Assembly (NCBI RefSeq): GCF_002944405.1
Contig: NZ_CP024307.1
Location: 144,501-208,500 of the forward strand
Direction: 5' to 3'
DNA: 64,000 nucleotides
Source of the DNA: Sinorhizobium fredii
Lineage (GTDB): Bacteria; Pseudomonadota; Alphaproteobacteria; Rhizobiales; Rhizobiaceae
The position numbers were made by a program, and so were the translations under genes. The notes beneath the pieces are model-generated. The model searched no databases and was not told the origin of the DNA. It saw nothing but the letters and a program-made list of their open reading frames with translations. Of this stretch, positions 18,518 to 27,791 are shown in pieces. Numbering within the stretch: position 1 is the stretch's first letter; the number at the start of each line of letters is the position of its first letter.

Positions 18518-19275
18518 GCCCGGCCGCGCCGGTAGCGGATCGTGTTGAAAGTGGCGGCGAGGCCGTCATAGAGCAGCAGCCGGCCGATAAGCGGCTCGCC
18601 GATGCCGGTGATGAGCTTGATCGCTTCCATCGCCTGAAGCGTGCCGATGACGCCGGTCAGCGCTCCGACCACGCCGGCTTCGGCGCAGGCCGGCACCGCG
18701 CCCGGCGGAGGCGGCGTCGGGAAGAGATCGCGATAAGACGGATTGGGGTGCCCGCCGGCATCCGCCTCGTAAGGCTTCAACACGGTGACGGAACCGTCGA
18801 ACCGCCCGACCGCGCCGGTGACGAGCGGAAGGCGCGCCGCCTCCGCCGCATCGGCCGCGAGGTAGCGCGTATCGAAATTGTCCGAACCGTCGACGACGAG
18901 GTCGTATTGCTGGAAGATCGCCTCTGCATTTTCGGATGCGAGGCGCAACGCGTGCGGCGCGACTTCCACATGCGGGTTGAGATTGGCAATTGCGGCGGCG
19001 GCGCTTTCGACCTTCGGCCGGCCGACATCGCCGGTGGCGTGGATGACCTGGCGCTGCAGGTTGGACAGCGACACGGCGTCATCGTCGACGATGCCGAGCC
19101 GGCCGACGCCAGCCGCGGCGAGATATTGCAGCACCGGGGCGCCGAGCCCGCCGGCGCCGATGACCAGCACGCGCGCGGCCTTCAGCTTCTGCTGTCCGGC
19201 GCCGCCGATCTCAGGGAGCACGATATGGCGCGCGTAACGGGCGATTTCCGATGAGTCGAGTGCTGCTGCGGTCAT
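18514..19275 (-). CDS. moeB: MoeB/ThiF/HesA-family adenylyltransferase
   Basis: E1-like enzyme that adenylates the C-terminal Gly of a sulfur-carrier protein (MoaD or ThiS), 253 residues. The nucleotide-binding GAGGLGAPVLQYLAAAGVG lies near 38-56, followed by D-x(2)-V-x(2)-SNLQRQ near 64-77 and the conserved DGSDNF near 129. The CAEAGVVGALTGV motif near 190 is also typical. The two CxxC zinc motifs of E. coli MoeB are absent: the equivalent of its first CxxC reads PSYRDL here. Start MTAAALDS at 19275. The frame stays open far upstream through recF, but that is antiparallel noise in GC-rich DNA. Whether it serves molybdopterin or thiamine synthesis is not decided. Confidence 0.88.
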   Translation of the reverse strand: MTAAALDSSEIARYARHIVLPEIGGAGQQKLKAARVLVIGAGGLGAPVLQYLAAAGVGRLGIVDDDAVSLSNLQRQVIHATGDVGRPKVESAAAAIANLNPHVEVAPHALRLASENAEAIFQQYDLVVDGSDNFDTRYLAADAAEAARLPLVTGAVGRFDGSVTVLKPYEADAGGHPNPSYRDLFPTPPPPGAVPACAEAGVVGALTGVIGTLQAMEAIKLITGIGEPLIGRLLLYDGLAATFNTIRYRRGRA

Positions 19276-19337
19276 GTCCGTCTCCGTGGATGCCTGTCGG
19301 CGCCTTTTTTTAAAGCACGCCATGGAGCAGGCGGATG

Positions 19338-20462
19338 TCACTCCGAAACGCGGCCGTTTGCAACCGTCAGATGGCAGGCCCGTCCGCCGAGCGCCTCGAA
19401 CATCGCCCGGTCCGTCCCGGTCATGAAGGCCTGACCGCCGAGCTCGTCGACGCGGTCGAAGAGAGCCGCCCGCCGCCCCTGATCGAGATGGGCGGCGATC
19501 TCGTCGAGCAGCAGCACCGGCGCGTGCCCGGTCAGGTCGCCGACGAGCCGCGCATGGGCGAGCACGAGCCCGACGAGCAGCGCCTTCTGCTCGCCGGTCG
19601 AGCAGCGTTCCGCCTCCATGTCCTTTTCCCGGTGGCGAATCAGGAGATCGCTGCGGTGAGGCCCTTCGAGCGTTCGCCCCGCCGCCGCATCGCGGATGCG
19701 GCCGTCGCTGAGCATCGAGAGATAGCGTTCTTCGAGGTCGTAGGCGGGCAGGCCGTGACAATCGTCGAGAAAGCCGGCAAGCGAAAGACCGGCGGACGGG
19801 AAGCTGCCGCCGCCTTGGCTGCGTTCCACAAGTGCCGTCAAAAGCCCAAGCATTTCCAGCCGCGCAAGCGCCATCGAGACGCCCAAGCCTGCCATTTCGC
19901 GCTCGATCGCGGTCAGCCAGGCGGGATCCGGCCGGAATTCCGAGAGCAGCCGGTTGCGGCTGCGCATCGCTCGGTCGAACTCGCTGGCGCGCCGGCCATG
20001 CTCGGGATCGAGCGACAGCACCAGCCGGTCGAGAAACCGCCGCCGATCCGAGGATGGACCGGTGAACAGCCCGTCCATCGCCGGCGTCAGCCACAACACG
20101 CGCAGATGGTCGGTGAGTTCGTCGACGGTGCGGGCCGGCGTGCCGTTGAGCCTCAGGCGGCGCGACTGCCCTTCCTCCGCACCCGCCGTGCCCGTGCCGA
20201 TCTCCACCGGCCCGTCCATGCCCTGGACCGCCGCGAAAACCGAAAAACCGTCCGCCGCGCCCACCCGGGCGACATCCGCATAAGCCGCGCGACGCAGCCC
20301 CCGCCCCGGCGAGAGAAAGGAGATCGCCTCCATAAGGTTGGTCTTGCCCGCGCCGTTCTCGCCGGTCAGCACCACATGGCGCTGGTCGAGCTCGAGCGAC
20401 AGCGCCGCGTAGTTGCGAAAATCACTGAGTTTCAGGCGGCTGAGATAGACCTTATGGGGCAT
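19338..20462 (-). CDS. recF: DNA replication and repair protein RecF
   Basis: SMC-like ATPase that binds gapped DNA and helps RecO/RecR load RecA, 374 residues. The N-terminal LSDFRNYAALSLEL and Walker A GENGAGKT at 34-41 are diagnostic. LMEAISFLSPGRGLR follows, then the C-terminal signature LLIRHREKDMEAERCSTGEQKALL and Walker B PVLLLDEIAAHLD near 320. The length is normal. Here recF is next to a moeB-like gene and orfA-pit rather than dnaA-dnaN-gyrB, which is usual in rhizobia. Confidence 0.96.
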   Translation of the reverse strand: MPHKVYLSRLKLSDFRNYAALSLELDQRHVVLTGENGAGKTNLMEAISFLSPGRGLRRAAYADVARVGAADGFSVFAAVQGMDGPVEIGTGTAGAEEGQSRRLRLNGTPARTVDELTDHLRVLWLTPAMDGLFTGPSSDRRRFLDRLVLSLDPEHGRRASEFDRAMRSRNRLLSEFRPDPAWLTAIEREMAGLGVSMALARLEMLGLLTALVERSQGGGSFPSAGLSLAGFLDDCHGLPAYDLEERYLSMLSDGRIRDAAAGRTLEGPHRSDLLIRHREKDMEAERCSTGEQKALLVGLVLAHARLVGDLTGHAPVLLLDEIAAHLDQGRRAALFDRVDELGGQAFMTGTDRAMFEALGGRACHLTVANGRVSE

Positions 20463-20631
20463 TGCGGGTCCGCGTTCGACGTGCCTGTCAGGTAGGACGA
20501 AAGCCCGGCCGAGGCAAGCCGAAAGGCTCTCGCCCGAGGCGTGGACCGGTCACGTGGCCGGGCCCTGCGCCAAACCGCTGTGGGAAAGCCCCGTTTTTCC
20601 GCAGCTTCGGAACTTTTCACGGGCGTGCAGG

Positions 20632-20655
20632 TACAATATGACAGCGGCATGACAA
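20632..20655. promoter_or_regulatory. PHO box overlapping the orfA-pit promoter
   Basis: Read on the minus strand, 20638-20655 is TTGTCAT-GCCG-CTGTCAT, two 7-base repeats spaced by 4, matching the PhoB box consensus (CTGTCAT-N4-CTGTCAT). On the plus strand it directly abuts TACAAT at 20632-20637, a likely -10 element, so PhoB binding would block transcription. Negative control of orfA-pit by PhoB has been reported in S. meliloti. The exact promoter is inferred. Confidence 0.7.
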
Positions 20656-20676
20656 TCGACAACGTATGGATCGCTG

Positions 20677-21321
20677 ATGCTCGGCCTGTTTCGCAAGCTC
20701 CTCCCCCGTGAAGACCGGTTCTTCGATCTCTTCGAGCAGCACTCGCGCACCGTCTTGGAGGCGGCGGAGGCGCTGAAGGCGTTGCTCGCCGGCGGACCGG
20801 ACATCGAACGTCATTGCGACCGCATCGTCCAGCTCGAGGACGAGGCCGACGGGATCACCCGGGAGGTCCTGCTCGCTGTGCGCCGCAGCTTCATCACACC
20901 CTTCGACCGCGGCGACATCAAGGATCTCATCCAGTCGATGGACGATGCGATCGACATGATGCACAAGACGGTGAAGACCATCCGGCTCTACGAGCAGCAG
21001 AGCTTCGATCCCGGCATGCAGGCGATGGGCGCCGCAGTCGTCGAGGCTGCCCACCTTGTCGCCGAGGCCATTCCGCTCCTCAACCGGATCGGCGTCAATG
21101 CGCATCGCCTGAGCACGATCGCAGAAGAGGTCACCCGCGTCGAAGGCCGTTCCGACGAGCTGCATGAGCAGGGCCTGAAGGACCTCTTCAAGCGCCATGG
21201 CAGCACCAATCCCATGGCCTATATCATCGGCAGCGAAATCTTTGGCGAGCTGGAGAAGGTCGTCGACCGCTTCGAGGATGTTGCCAACGAGATCAGCGGC
21301 ATCGTGATCGAGAACGTCTGA
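20677..21321 (+). CDS. orfA: DUF47/PhoU-like accessory protein of the Pit transporter
   Basis: Cytosolic alpha-helical protein of 214 residues in the DUF47 family, structurally related to PhoU. Family features are the N-terminal MLGLFRKLLPREDRFFDLFEQH, ExEADxITREV near 62-72 and the FITPFDRGDIKDLIQSMDDAID block near 80-101, whose acidic residues resemble PhoU metal sites. It lies directly before pit with stop and start overlapping by one base (TGATG). In S. meliloti the same gene order is known as orfA-pit. Its role is thought to be modulating Pit-type transport. Confidence 0.93.
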   Translation: MLGLFRKLLPREDRFFDLFEQHSRTVLEAAEALKALLAGGPDIERHCDRIVQLEDEADGITREVLLAVRRSFITPFDRGDIKDLIQSMDDAIDMMHKTVKTIRLYEQQSFDPGMQAMGAAVVEAAHLVAEAIPLLNRIGVNAHRLSTIAEEVTRVEGRSDELHEQGLKDLFKRHGSTNPMAYIIGSEIFGELEKVVDRFEDVANEISGIVIENV

Positions 21322-22325
21322 TGGACGCCACACTCGCCTTCCCGCTGCTTGTGGGCCTCATCGGAGTCGCCCTGTTCTTCGACTTTCTGAACGGATTGCA
21401 CGATGCGGCGAATTCGATCGCAACGATCGTGTCGACGCGGGTGCTGCGGCCGCAATATGCCGTCATGTGGGCGGCTTTCTTCAACTTCATCGCCTTTTTG
21501 TTTTTCGGCCTGCACGTGGCCGAGACGCTCGGGAAGGGGATCATCAATCCCGGCATCGTTACGCCGCAGGTCATCTTTGCGGCATTGATCGGCGCCATCG
21601 CCTGGAACATCCTGACATGGGTCTTCGGCATCCCGTCGAGTTCCTCGCATGCCCTCGTCGGCGGCCTTGTCGGCGCGGGCCTCGCAAAGGCCGGCTTCAG
21701 CTCCATCGTCTGGTCCGGCCTCCTGAAGACCGCCGGCGCCATCGTCATGTCGCCCGGCATCGGCTTCGTGCTCGCTCTCCTGCTGGTGCTGATCGTCTCC
21801 TGGCTGTTCGTGCGCCAGACACCGTTTGCCGTCGACAGCACGTTCCGCGGCCTGCAATTCGTTTCGGCCTCGCTCTATTCGCTCGGCCATGGCGGCAATG
21901 ATGCCCAGAAGACGATGGGCATCATCGCCGTGCTCCTGTTTTCGCAGGGCTATCTCGGGCCGGAATTCCATGTGCCCTTTTGGGTGGTCATCACCTGCCA
22001 GGCGGCGATCGCGCTCGGTACGCTGTTCGGCGGCTGGAGGATCGTCCACACCATGGGATCGAAGATCACAAAGCTCAATCCGATGCAGGGTTTCTGTGCC
22101 GAGACCGGTGGCGCCATCACGCTGTTTGCAGCGACCTGGCTCGGCATTCCGGTCTCGACAACGCACACGATCACCGGCGCCATCATCGGCGTCGGGTCGG
22201 CCCGGCGCGTCTCGGCCGTGCGCTGGGGGATTGCCGGAAACATCGTCGTCGCCTGGGTGATAACAATGCCCGCCGCCGCGCTGATTTCGGCCCTCTCCTA
22301 TTACGCGGTCGACCTCGTCGGCTAG
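21321..22325 (+). CDS. pit: Low-affinity inorganic phosphate transporter Pit
   Basis: Inner-membrane symporter for (metal-)phosphate with protons, 334 residues, PF01384. The duplicated PiT signature is visible: FFDFLNGLHDAANSIATIVSTR near 15-36, and a C-terminal counterpart containing YSLGHGGNDAQKTMG near 186-200. Ten or so hydrophobic segments are spread through the protein. It is transcribed with orfA and probably repressed under phosphate starvation through the PHO box upstream, when the high-affinity Pst/Pho systems take over. Confidence 0.96.
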   Translation: MDATLAFPLLVGLIGVALFFDFLNGLHDAANSIATIVSTRVLRPQYAVMWAAFFNFIAFLFFGLHVAETLGKGIINPGIVTPQVIFAALIGAIAWNILTWVFGIPSSSSHALVGGLVGAGLAKAGFSSIVWSGLLKTAGAIVMSPGIGFVLALLLVLIVSWLFVRQTPFAVDSTFRGLQFVSASLYSLGHGGNDAQKTMGIIAVLLFSQGYLGPEFHVPFWVVITCQAAIALGTLFGGWRIVHTMGSKITKLNPMQGFCAETGGAITLFAATWLGIPVSTTHTITGAIIGVGSARRVSAVRWGIAGNIVVAWVITMPAAALISALSYYAVDLVG

Positions 22326-22401
22326 AGAGCGCGCGCAGCCGCCAGCACAGGTACTGACCGACTCGCCCCGAAATGGTCGGCGCTCGGGGGCCGCCGCGAC
22401 A

Positions 22402-22430
22402 TTGGCAGTATTTCCGGCGGGGTGTATATA
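22402..22430 (+). promoter_or_regulatory. Sigma-70-type promoter for the DUF1326-DUF2182 pair
   Basis: TTGGCA at 22402-22407, a 17-base spacer, then TATATA at 22425-22430, ending 34 bases before the start codon of the DUF1326 gene. Both hexamers and the spacing fit a vegetative promoter. Confidence 0.6.
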
Positions 22431-22464
22431 TTCGTAGCCTGAGGAATTGTCTCTGGAGGGGACG

Positions 22465-23100
22465 ATGACGGACGTCAAATGGACGATCAAGGGCCGCGAA
22501 TTCATTCATTGCAATTGCGCCTATGGCTGCCCCTGCCAGTTCAATGCCCTGCCGACGCAAGGGCATTGCAGCGCCGTGGGGGTGATCGAGATCGAGGAAG
22601 GCCATCACGGCGATACGCGACTCGACGGCCTGAGGTGCGGGATGATCGTCGCCTGGCCGGGTGCCATCCACGAGGGCAGGGGCGAAGTCGTGCCGATCGT
22701 CGACGAGCGCGCCTCGGACGCCCAGCGCGAGGCGCTGCTGCGCATCATGAGCGGCCAGGACACCGAACCCGGTGCGACCTTCTTCCAGGTGTTCTCGACG
22801 ACCTTCGAGACGTTCCACGATCCGGTCTTCGCGCCGATCGACTTCGAGGTCGACATCGAGAAGCGGACGGCGCGCGTCCGCGTACCGGGATGGATGGAGG
22901 CGCGCGGCGAGCCGATCCTCAATCCGGTGACCGGCGATTCGCATCGCGCCCGCCTCAACCTGCCGAACGGGTTCGAGTACGACACCTGCGAGATGGGGCG
23001 GGGCTGGGCCGACACGACCGGTGTCCTGCCGCTCTCGCTAGCGGACTCGCACGCCCATTTCGCCAGGATCCATATGACCGAACGCGGCGTGGTGCATTGA
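22465..23100 (+). CDS. DUF1326 domain protein with N-terminal Cys cluster
   Basis: Cytosolic protein of unknown function, 211 residues. The family hallmark is at the N-terminus: HCNCAYGCPCQF (Cys pattern C-x-C-x3-C-x-C), which looks like a metal or redox site. It continues with GHCSAVGVIEIEEGHHGDTRLDGL and a C-terminal beta-rich part. The start at ATG 22465 follows GGAGGGG with ideal spacing; an in-frame TTG six codons earlier is less likely. It is followed after 4 bases by a DUF2182 membrane protein, a recurrent pairing in proteobacteria, so the two probably act together. No reaction is known. Confidence 0.87.
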   Translation: MTDVKWTIKGREFIHCNCAYGCPCQFNALPTQGHCSAVGVIEIEEGHHGDTRLDGLRCGMIVAWPGAIHEGRGEVVPIVDERASDAQREALLRIMSGQDTEPGATFFQVFSTTFETFHDPVFAPIDFEVDIEKRTARVRVPGWMEARGEPILNPVTGDSHRARLNLPNGFEYDTCEMGRGWADTTGVLPLSLADSHAHFARIHMTERGVVH

Positions 23101-23104
23101 CACC

Positions 23105-24004
23105 ATGACCGACACCACGCTCGAAGCCCTGTTGCGCCGCGACCGGGCGATCGTCGCGGCGGCGATCGCCGCTCTGGCAGCGATCGCCTGGATCTACATC
23201 CTGTGGCTGGCCGCCGGGATGGACGGCATGCCGATGCCGGCGGCGGGTGGCGACGGAGCCATGCCCATGGAACCCGGCATGGACATGGATATGGACATGG
23301 ACATGGGAGGCGGGACGAGCGCCGGTCCGCTCGACTCGGTGCTGGGGATATCGCCACGTCCCTGGGGCACCGTCGAGGCCGGCATCACCTTGACCATGTG
23401 GGTGGTGATGATGGTCGGCATGATGCTTCCTTCGGCGTCGCCGATGATCCTTCTCTATGCCCGTGTCGGACGGCAGAGCCTACGCGACGGCAAGCCTTTC
23501 GCTTCGGCTGGCTACTTCACCGGCGGCTATCTCGCCGCCTGGGCCGGCTTTGCGCTGGTCGCTACGCTCGGGCAATGGCTGATCGAAGGCATCCTGCTGA
23601 CCCCGGCGCTCGCAAGCGCCAGTCGTCTCTTCAGCGGCATTGTGCTGGTCGTCGCGGGCCTTTACCAATGGACGCCGCTCAAGGACGCCTGCCTGACCCA
23701 ATGCCAGGCGCCGATCGTTTTCCTGCAGCGGCACGGCGGCTTCCGAAGCGATCCGGGCGGCGCCGTGAAGCTGGGCTTCCGCCACGGTCTCTATTGCGTC
23801 GGCTGCTGCTGGGCGCTGATGGGCCTCCTGTTCGTCGGCGGCGTCATGAATGTCTTATGGATCGCCGCGATCGCTGTCTTCGTGCTGGCCGAAAAGCTGC
23901 TGCTGGCCGGGCGCATCCTGTCGCGGATTGCCGGTTCGGCGCTTGTGATCTCTGGTATCTGGCAATTGGCTGCGGTGCTGGGCTGGCCTGCCGCTGCCAT
24001 GTGA
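23105..24004 (+). CDS. DUF2182 predicted metal-binding integral membrane protein
   Basis: Multi-pass inner-membrane protein, 299 residues. After the first membrane helix (about 15-37) comes a periplasmic-looking loop very rich in Met and Asp (GMPMP, AMPMEPG, then four MD repeats at about residues 58-66), a composition like copper-binding Met motifs. Family signatures follow: TMWVVMMVGMMLPSASPMILLY near 97-118, and C-terminal FRHGLYCVGCCWALM near 223-237 with a CVGCC cluster. Five to six more hydrophobic segments are present. It is encoded 4 bases after the DUF1326 gene. Copper or another soft metal is an inference from composition only. Confidence 0.87.
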   Translation: MTDTTLEALLRRDRAIVAAAIAALAAIAWIYILWLAAGMDGMPMPAAGGDGAMPMEPGMDMDMDMDMGGGTSAGPLDSVLGISPRPWGTVEAGITLTMWVVMMVGMMLPSASPMILLYARVGRQSLRDGKPFASAGYFTGGYLAAWAGFALVATLGQWLIEGILLTPALASASRLFSGIVLVVAGLYQWTPLKDACLTQCQAPIVFLQRHGGFRSDPGGAVKLGFRHGLYCVGCCWALMGLLFVGGVMNVLWIAAIAVFVLAEKLLLAGRILSRIAGSALVISGIWQLAAVLGWPAAAM

Positions 24005-24029
24005 GAGTGGGTGTGTGTTGTGTGTGGCG

Positions 24030-24157
24030 CCCCTCATCCCGCTGCCGCGACCTTCTCCCATTTTGATGGGGAGAAGGGGTAAACCGCGCCCTCCAGTCCC
24101 CTCTCCCCGTCATGACGGGAGAGGGCTAGTCCCCGGGTTAAACCCGAGGAGAGGGGC
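24030..24157. repeat. RIME1-like mosaic palindromic element
   Basis: Two hairpin modules (CCTTCTCCC...GGGGAGAAGG at about 24051-24077 and CCCTCTCCCCGTCATGACGG onward at about 24098-24125) bounded by CCCCTCATCC and GAGGGGC. The layout and sequence match, in opposite orientation, the element at 60563-60670. It ends 16 bases from the dnaJ stop and includes CGGGTTAAACCCG, which may help terminate dnaJ transcripts. Confidence 0.85.
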
Positions 24158-24173
24158 AAATGTGAGAGGCGAA

Positions 24174-25313
24174 CTAATCGCTCAGCGTATCGAAGAAATC
24201 CTTCATGCGAGAGAAGAAGCCCGCCGATTGCGGATTATTTTCCTTCGACGAGATCTGCTCGAACTCCTGCAGCAATTCGCGCTGGCGCTTGGTGAGCTTC
24301 TGCGGCGTCTCGATCTGGATCTGGATATAAAGGTCGCCCGTCTGGTTGGAGCGCAGCACCGGCATGCCCTTGCCCTTCAGGCGGAACTGCTTGCCGGCCT
24401 GGGTTCCCTCCGGCACGGTGACGCGCGATTTCGTGCCGTCGAGAGTGGTGACGTCGAACTTGCCGCCGAGGGCGGCCGTCGTCATCGAGATCGGCACGCT
24501 GCAGTAGAGATCCGCCCCGTCCCGTTGGTAGAACTCATGCGGCTTGACCGACAGGAAAATATAGAGGTCGCCGGACGGGCCGCCGCGCAGGCCGGCTTCG
24601 CCCTCGCCGGAAAGGCGGATGCGGGTGCCGTCCTCGATGCCGGTCGGAATGTTGACCGACAGCGTGCGCTCCTCGGTGACCCGGCCCTGGCCATGGCATT
24701 TCGTGCAGGGATCGGTGATCGTCTGGCCGCGGCCGCCGCAGGTCGGGCAGGTGCGTTCGATCGAGAAGAAGCCCTGGGCGGCGCGGATGCGGCCTGAGCC
24801 CTGACAAGTGGCGCAGGTCTTCGGGCTGGTGCCCGGCTTCGCACCGGAACCGGTGCAGACGTCGCAGGTGACCGAAGTCGGCACGCGGATCTGCGCCGTC
24901 TTGCCGGAAAACGCCTCCTCGAGGGTGATCTCCATATTGTAGCGGAGATCGGCACCGCGTTCGCGGCCGCCTGAAGAGCGACGCTGCCGGCCACCCATCA
25001 TCTCGCCGAAGATGTCTTCGAAAATGTCCGAGAAGCCGCCGGCGCCGCCGCCGGCAAAGCCATTGCCGAATCCGGCTCCCATGCCCCCCTGCTCGAAGGC
25101 GGCGTGGCCGTATCGGTCGTAGGCGGCCCGCTTCTGCGGGTCCTTCAGCGTCTCATAGGCCTCGTTGATTTCCTTGAAGGATTTTTCCGCTTCCTGGTCC
25201 CCGGGATTGCGGTCCGGGTGATATTTCATCGCCAGTTTACGGAAAGCGCTTTTCAGCTCCTTCTCGTCCGCGTTTTTTTGAACGCCAAGCGTTTCGTAAA
25301 GATCACGTTTCAT
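24174..25313 (-). CDS. dnaJ: Chaperone DnaJ (Hsp40)
   Basis: Co-chaperone that stimulates DnaK ATPase and delivers unfolded clients, 379 residues. The J-domain at 1-70 includes the HPD motif ([10 protein letters not shown]). A Gly/Phe-rich linker with [18 protein letters not shown] follows at about 75-100. All four zinc-finger repeats are intact: [24 protein letters not shown] and CTKCHGQG between about 150 and 215. The C-terminal substrate domains complete the protein. It lies downstream of dnaK with a 288-base gap holding the dnaK terminator, so it may have its own promoter or depend on read-through. Confidence 0.98.
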   Translation of the reverse strand: MKRDLYETLGVQKNADEKELKSAFRKLAMKYHPDRNPGDQEAEKSFKEINEAYETLKDPQKRAAYDRYGHAAFEQGGMGAGFGNGFAGGGAGGFSDIFEDIFGEMMGGRQRRSSGGRERGADLRYNMEITLEEAFSGKTAQIRVPTSVTCDVCTGSGAKPGTSPKTCATCQGSGRIRAAQGFFSIERTCPTCGGRGQTITDPCTKCHGQGRVTEERTLSVNIPTGIEDGTRIRLSGEGEAGLRGGPSGDLYIFLSVKPHEFYQRDGADLYCSVPISMTTAALGGKFDVTTLDGTKSRVTVPEGTQAGKQFRLKGKGMPVLRSNQTGDLYIQIQIETPQKLTKRQRELLQEFEQISSKENNPQSAGFFSRMKDFFDTLSD

Positions 25314-25557
25314 GCTTCAACGGTTGTCCAGTTGACAAGGCTTGCCAGCGCGAAGGGTCCGACCCTGATTATCTTGCCACAGGATTTAGTAAACCTTGAA
25401 GCGCGATACCATAGCCCAAACGTCGTCCGCGTGGTTTTTTGACGGGAATAATGGTGTTCCCGCACCATTTCCCGTCCTTATCGCCTCGTGATGCCTTCGC
25501 CTACCCGCCTCATCGGCCGGCTTTTCATGTCACGGCGAGGTCTCGGTATACAGAAAA

Positions 25558-25577
25558 GCCCGGGATCGCTCCCGGGC
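25558..25577 (-). terminator. Intrinsic terminator downstream of dnaK
   Basis: Perfect hairpin GCCCGGGA-TCGC-TCCCGGGC. On the minus strand it is followed by TTTTCTGT. It lies 25 bases beyond the dnaK stop, so it separates dnaK from dnaJ and could make dnaJ expression partial. Confidence 0.88.
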
Positions 25578-25601
25578 CCTGTTCGTCCGAGGACGCGAAC
25601 C

Positions 25602-27527
<1,926 letters not shown>

Positions 27528-27638
27528 GTCGTTCTCTCCTTGCAGCGGACTGTCGGAACCCGGTCAGGCATTCATGGGACAGCCCCTAACGGGATGGTCA
27601 TTTGCATTTCATCGCAGCCGCGGCTGCGCCGATGCGGC

Positions 27639-27670
27639 GTATATAAGGACCGGCGTTTCGGACTGCAAGG
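27639..27670 (-). promoter_or_regulatory. RpoH-like heat-shock promoter of dnaK
   Basis: On the minus strand CTTGCAG (27669-27663) is followed, after about 15 bases, by CCTTATATA (27648-27640). This resembles the alphaproteobacterial sigma-32 pattern CTTG.../C-TAT-T. The leader to the dnaK start would be about 105 bases. No CIRCE (HrcA) inverted repeat was seen. Confidence 0.55.
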
Positions 27671-27791
27671 CATTCTGCGGGCGGATCAGGGGCAAAAGCA
27701 AGCCGCCTCTCCGCGGTCCTGAACAGGGCACCGGCGCGCGCGATAGGTGCGCCAGCGATCCGTCAGGCTGGCCTTGCGGTGTGCGCCGCGC

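Noticed and set aside
23280..23310. Repeated GACATGGATATG-type codons considered as a short tandem repeat or slippage locus
   Set aside because: The repeat encodes in-frame Met-Asp pairs within an otherwise normal protein; described as part of the DUF2182 gene instead.
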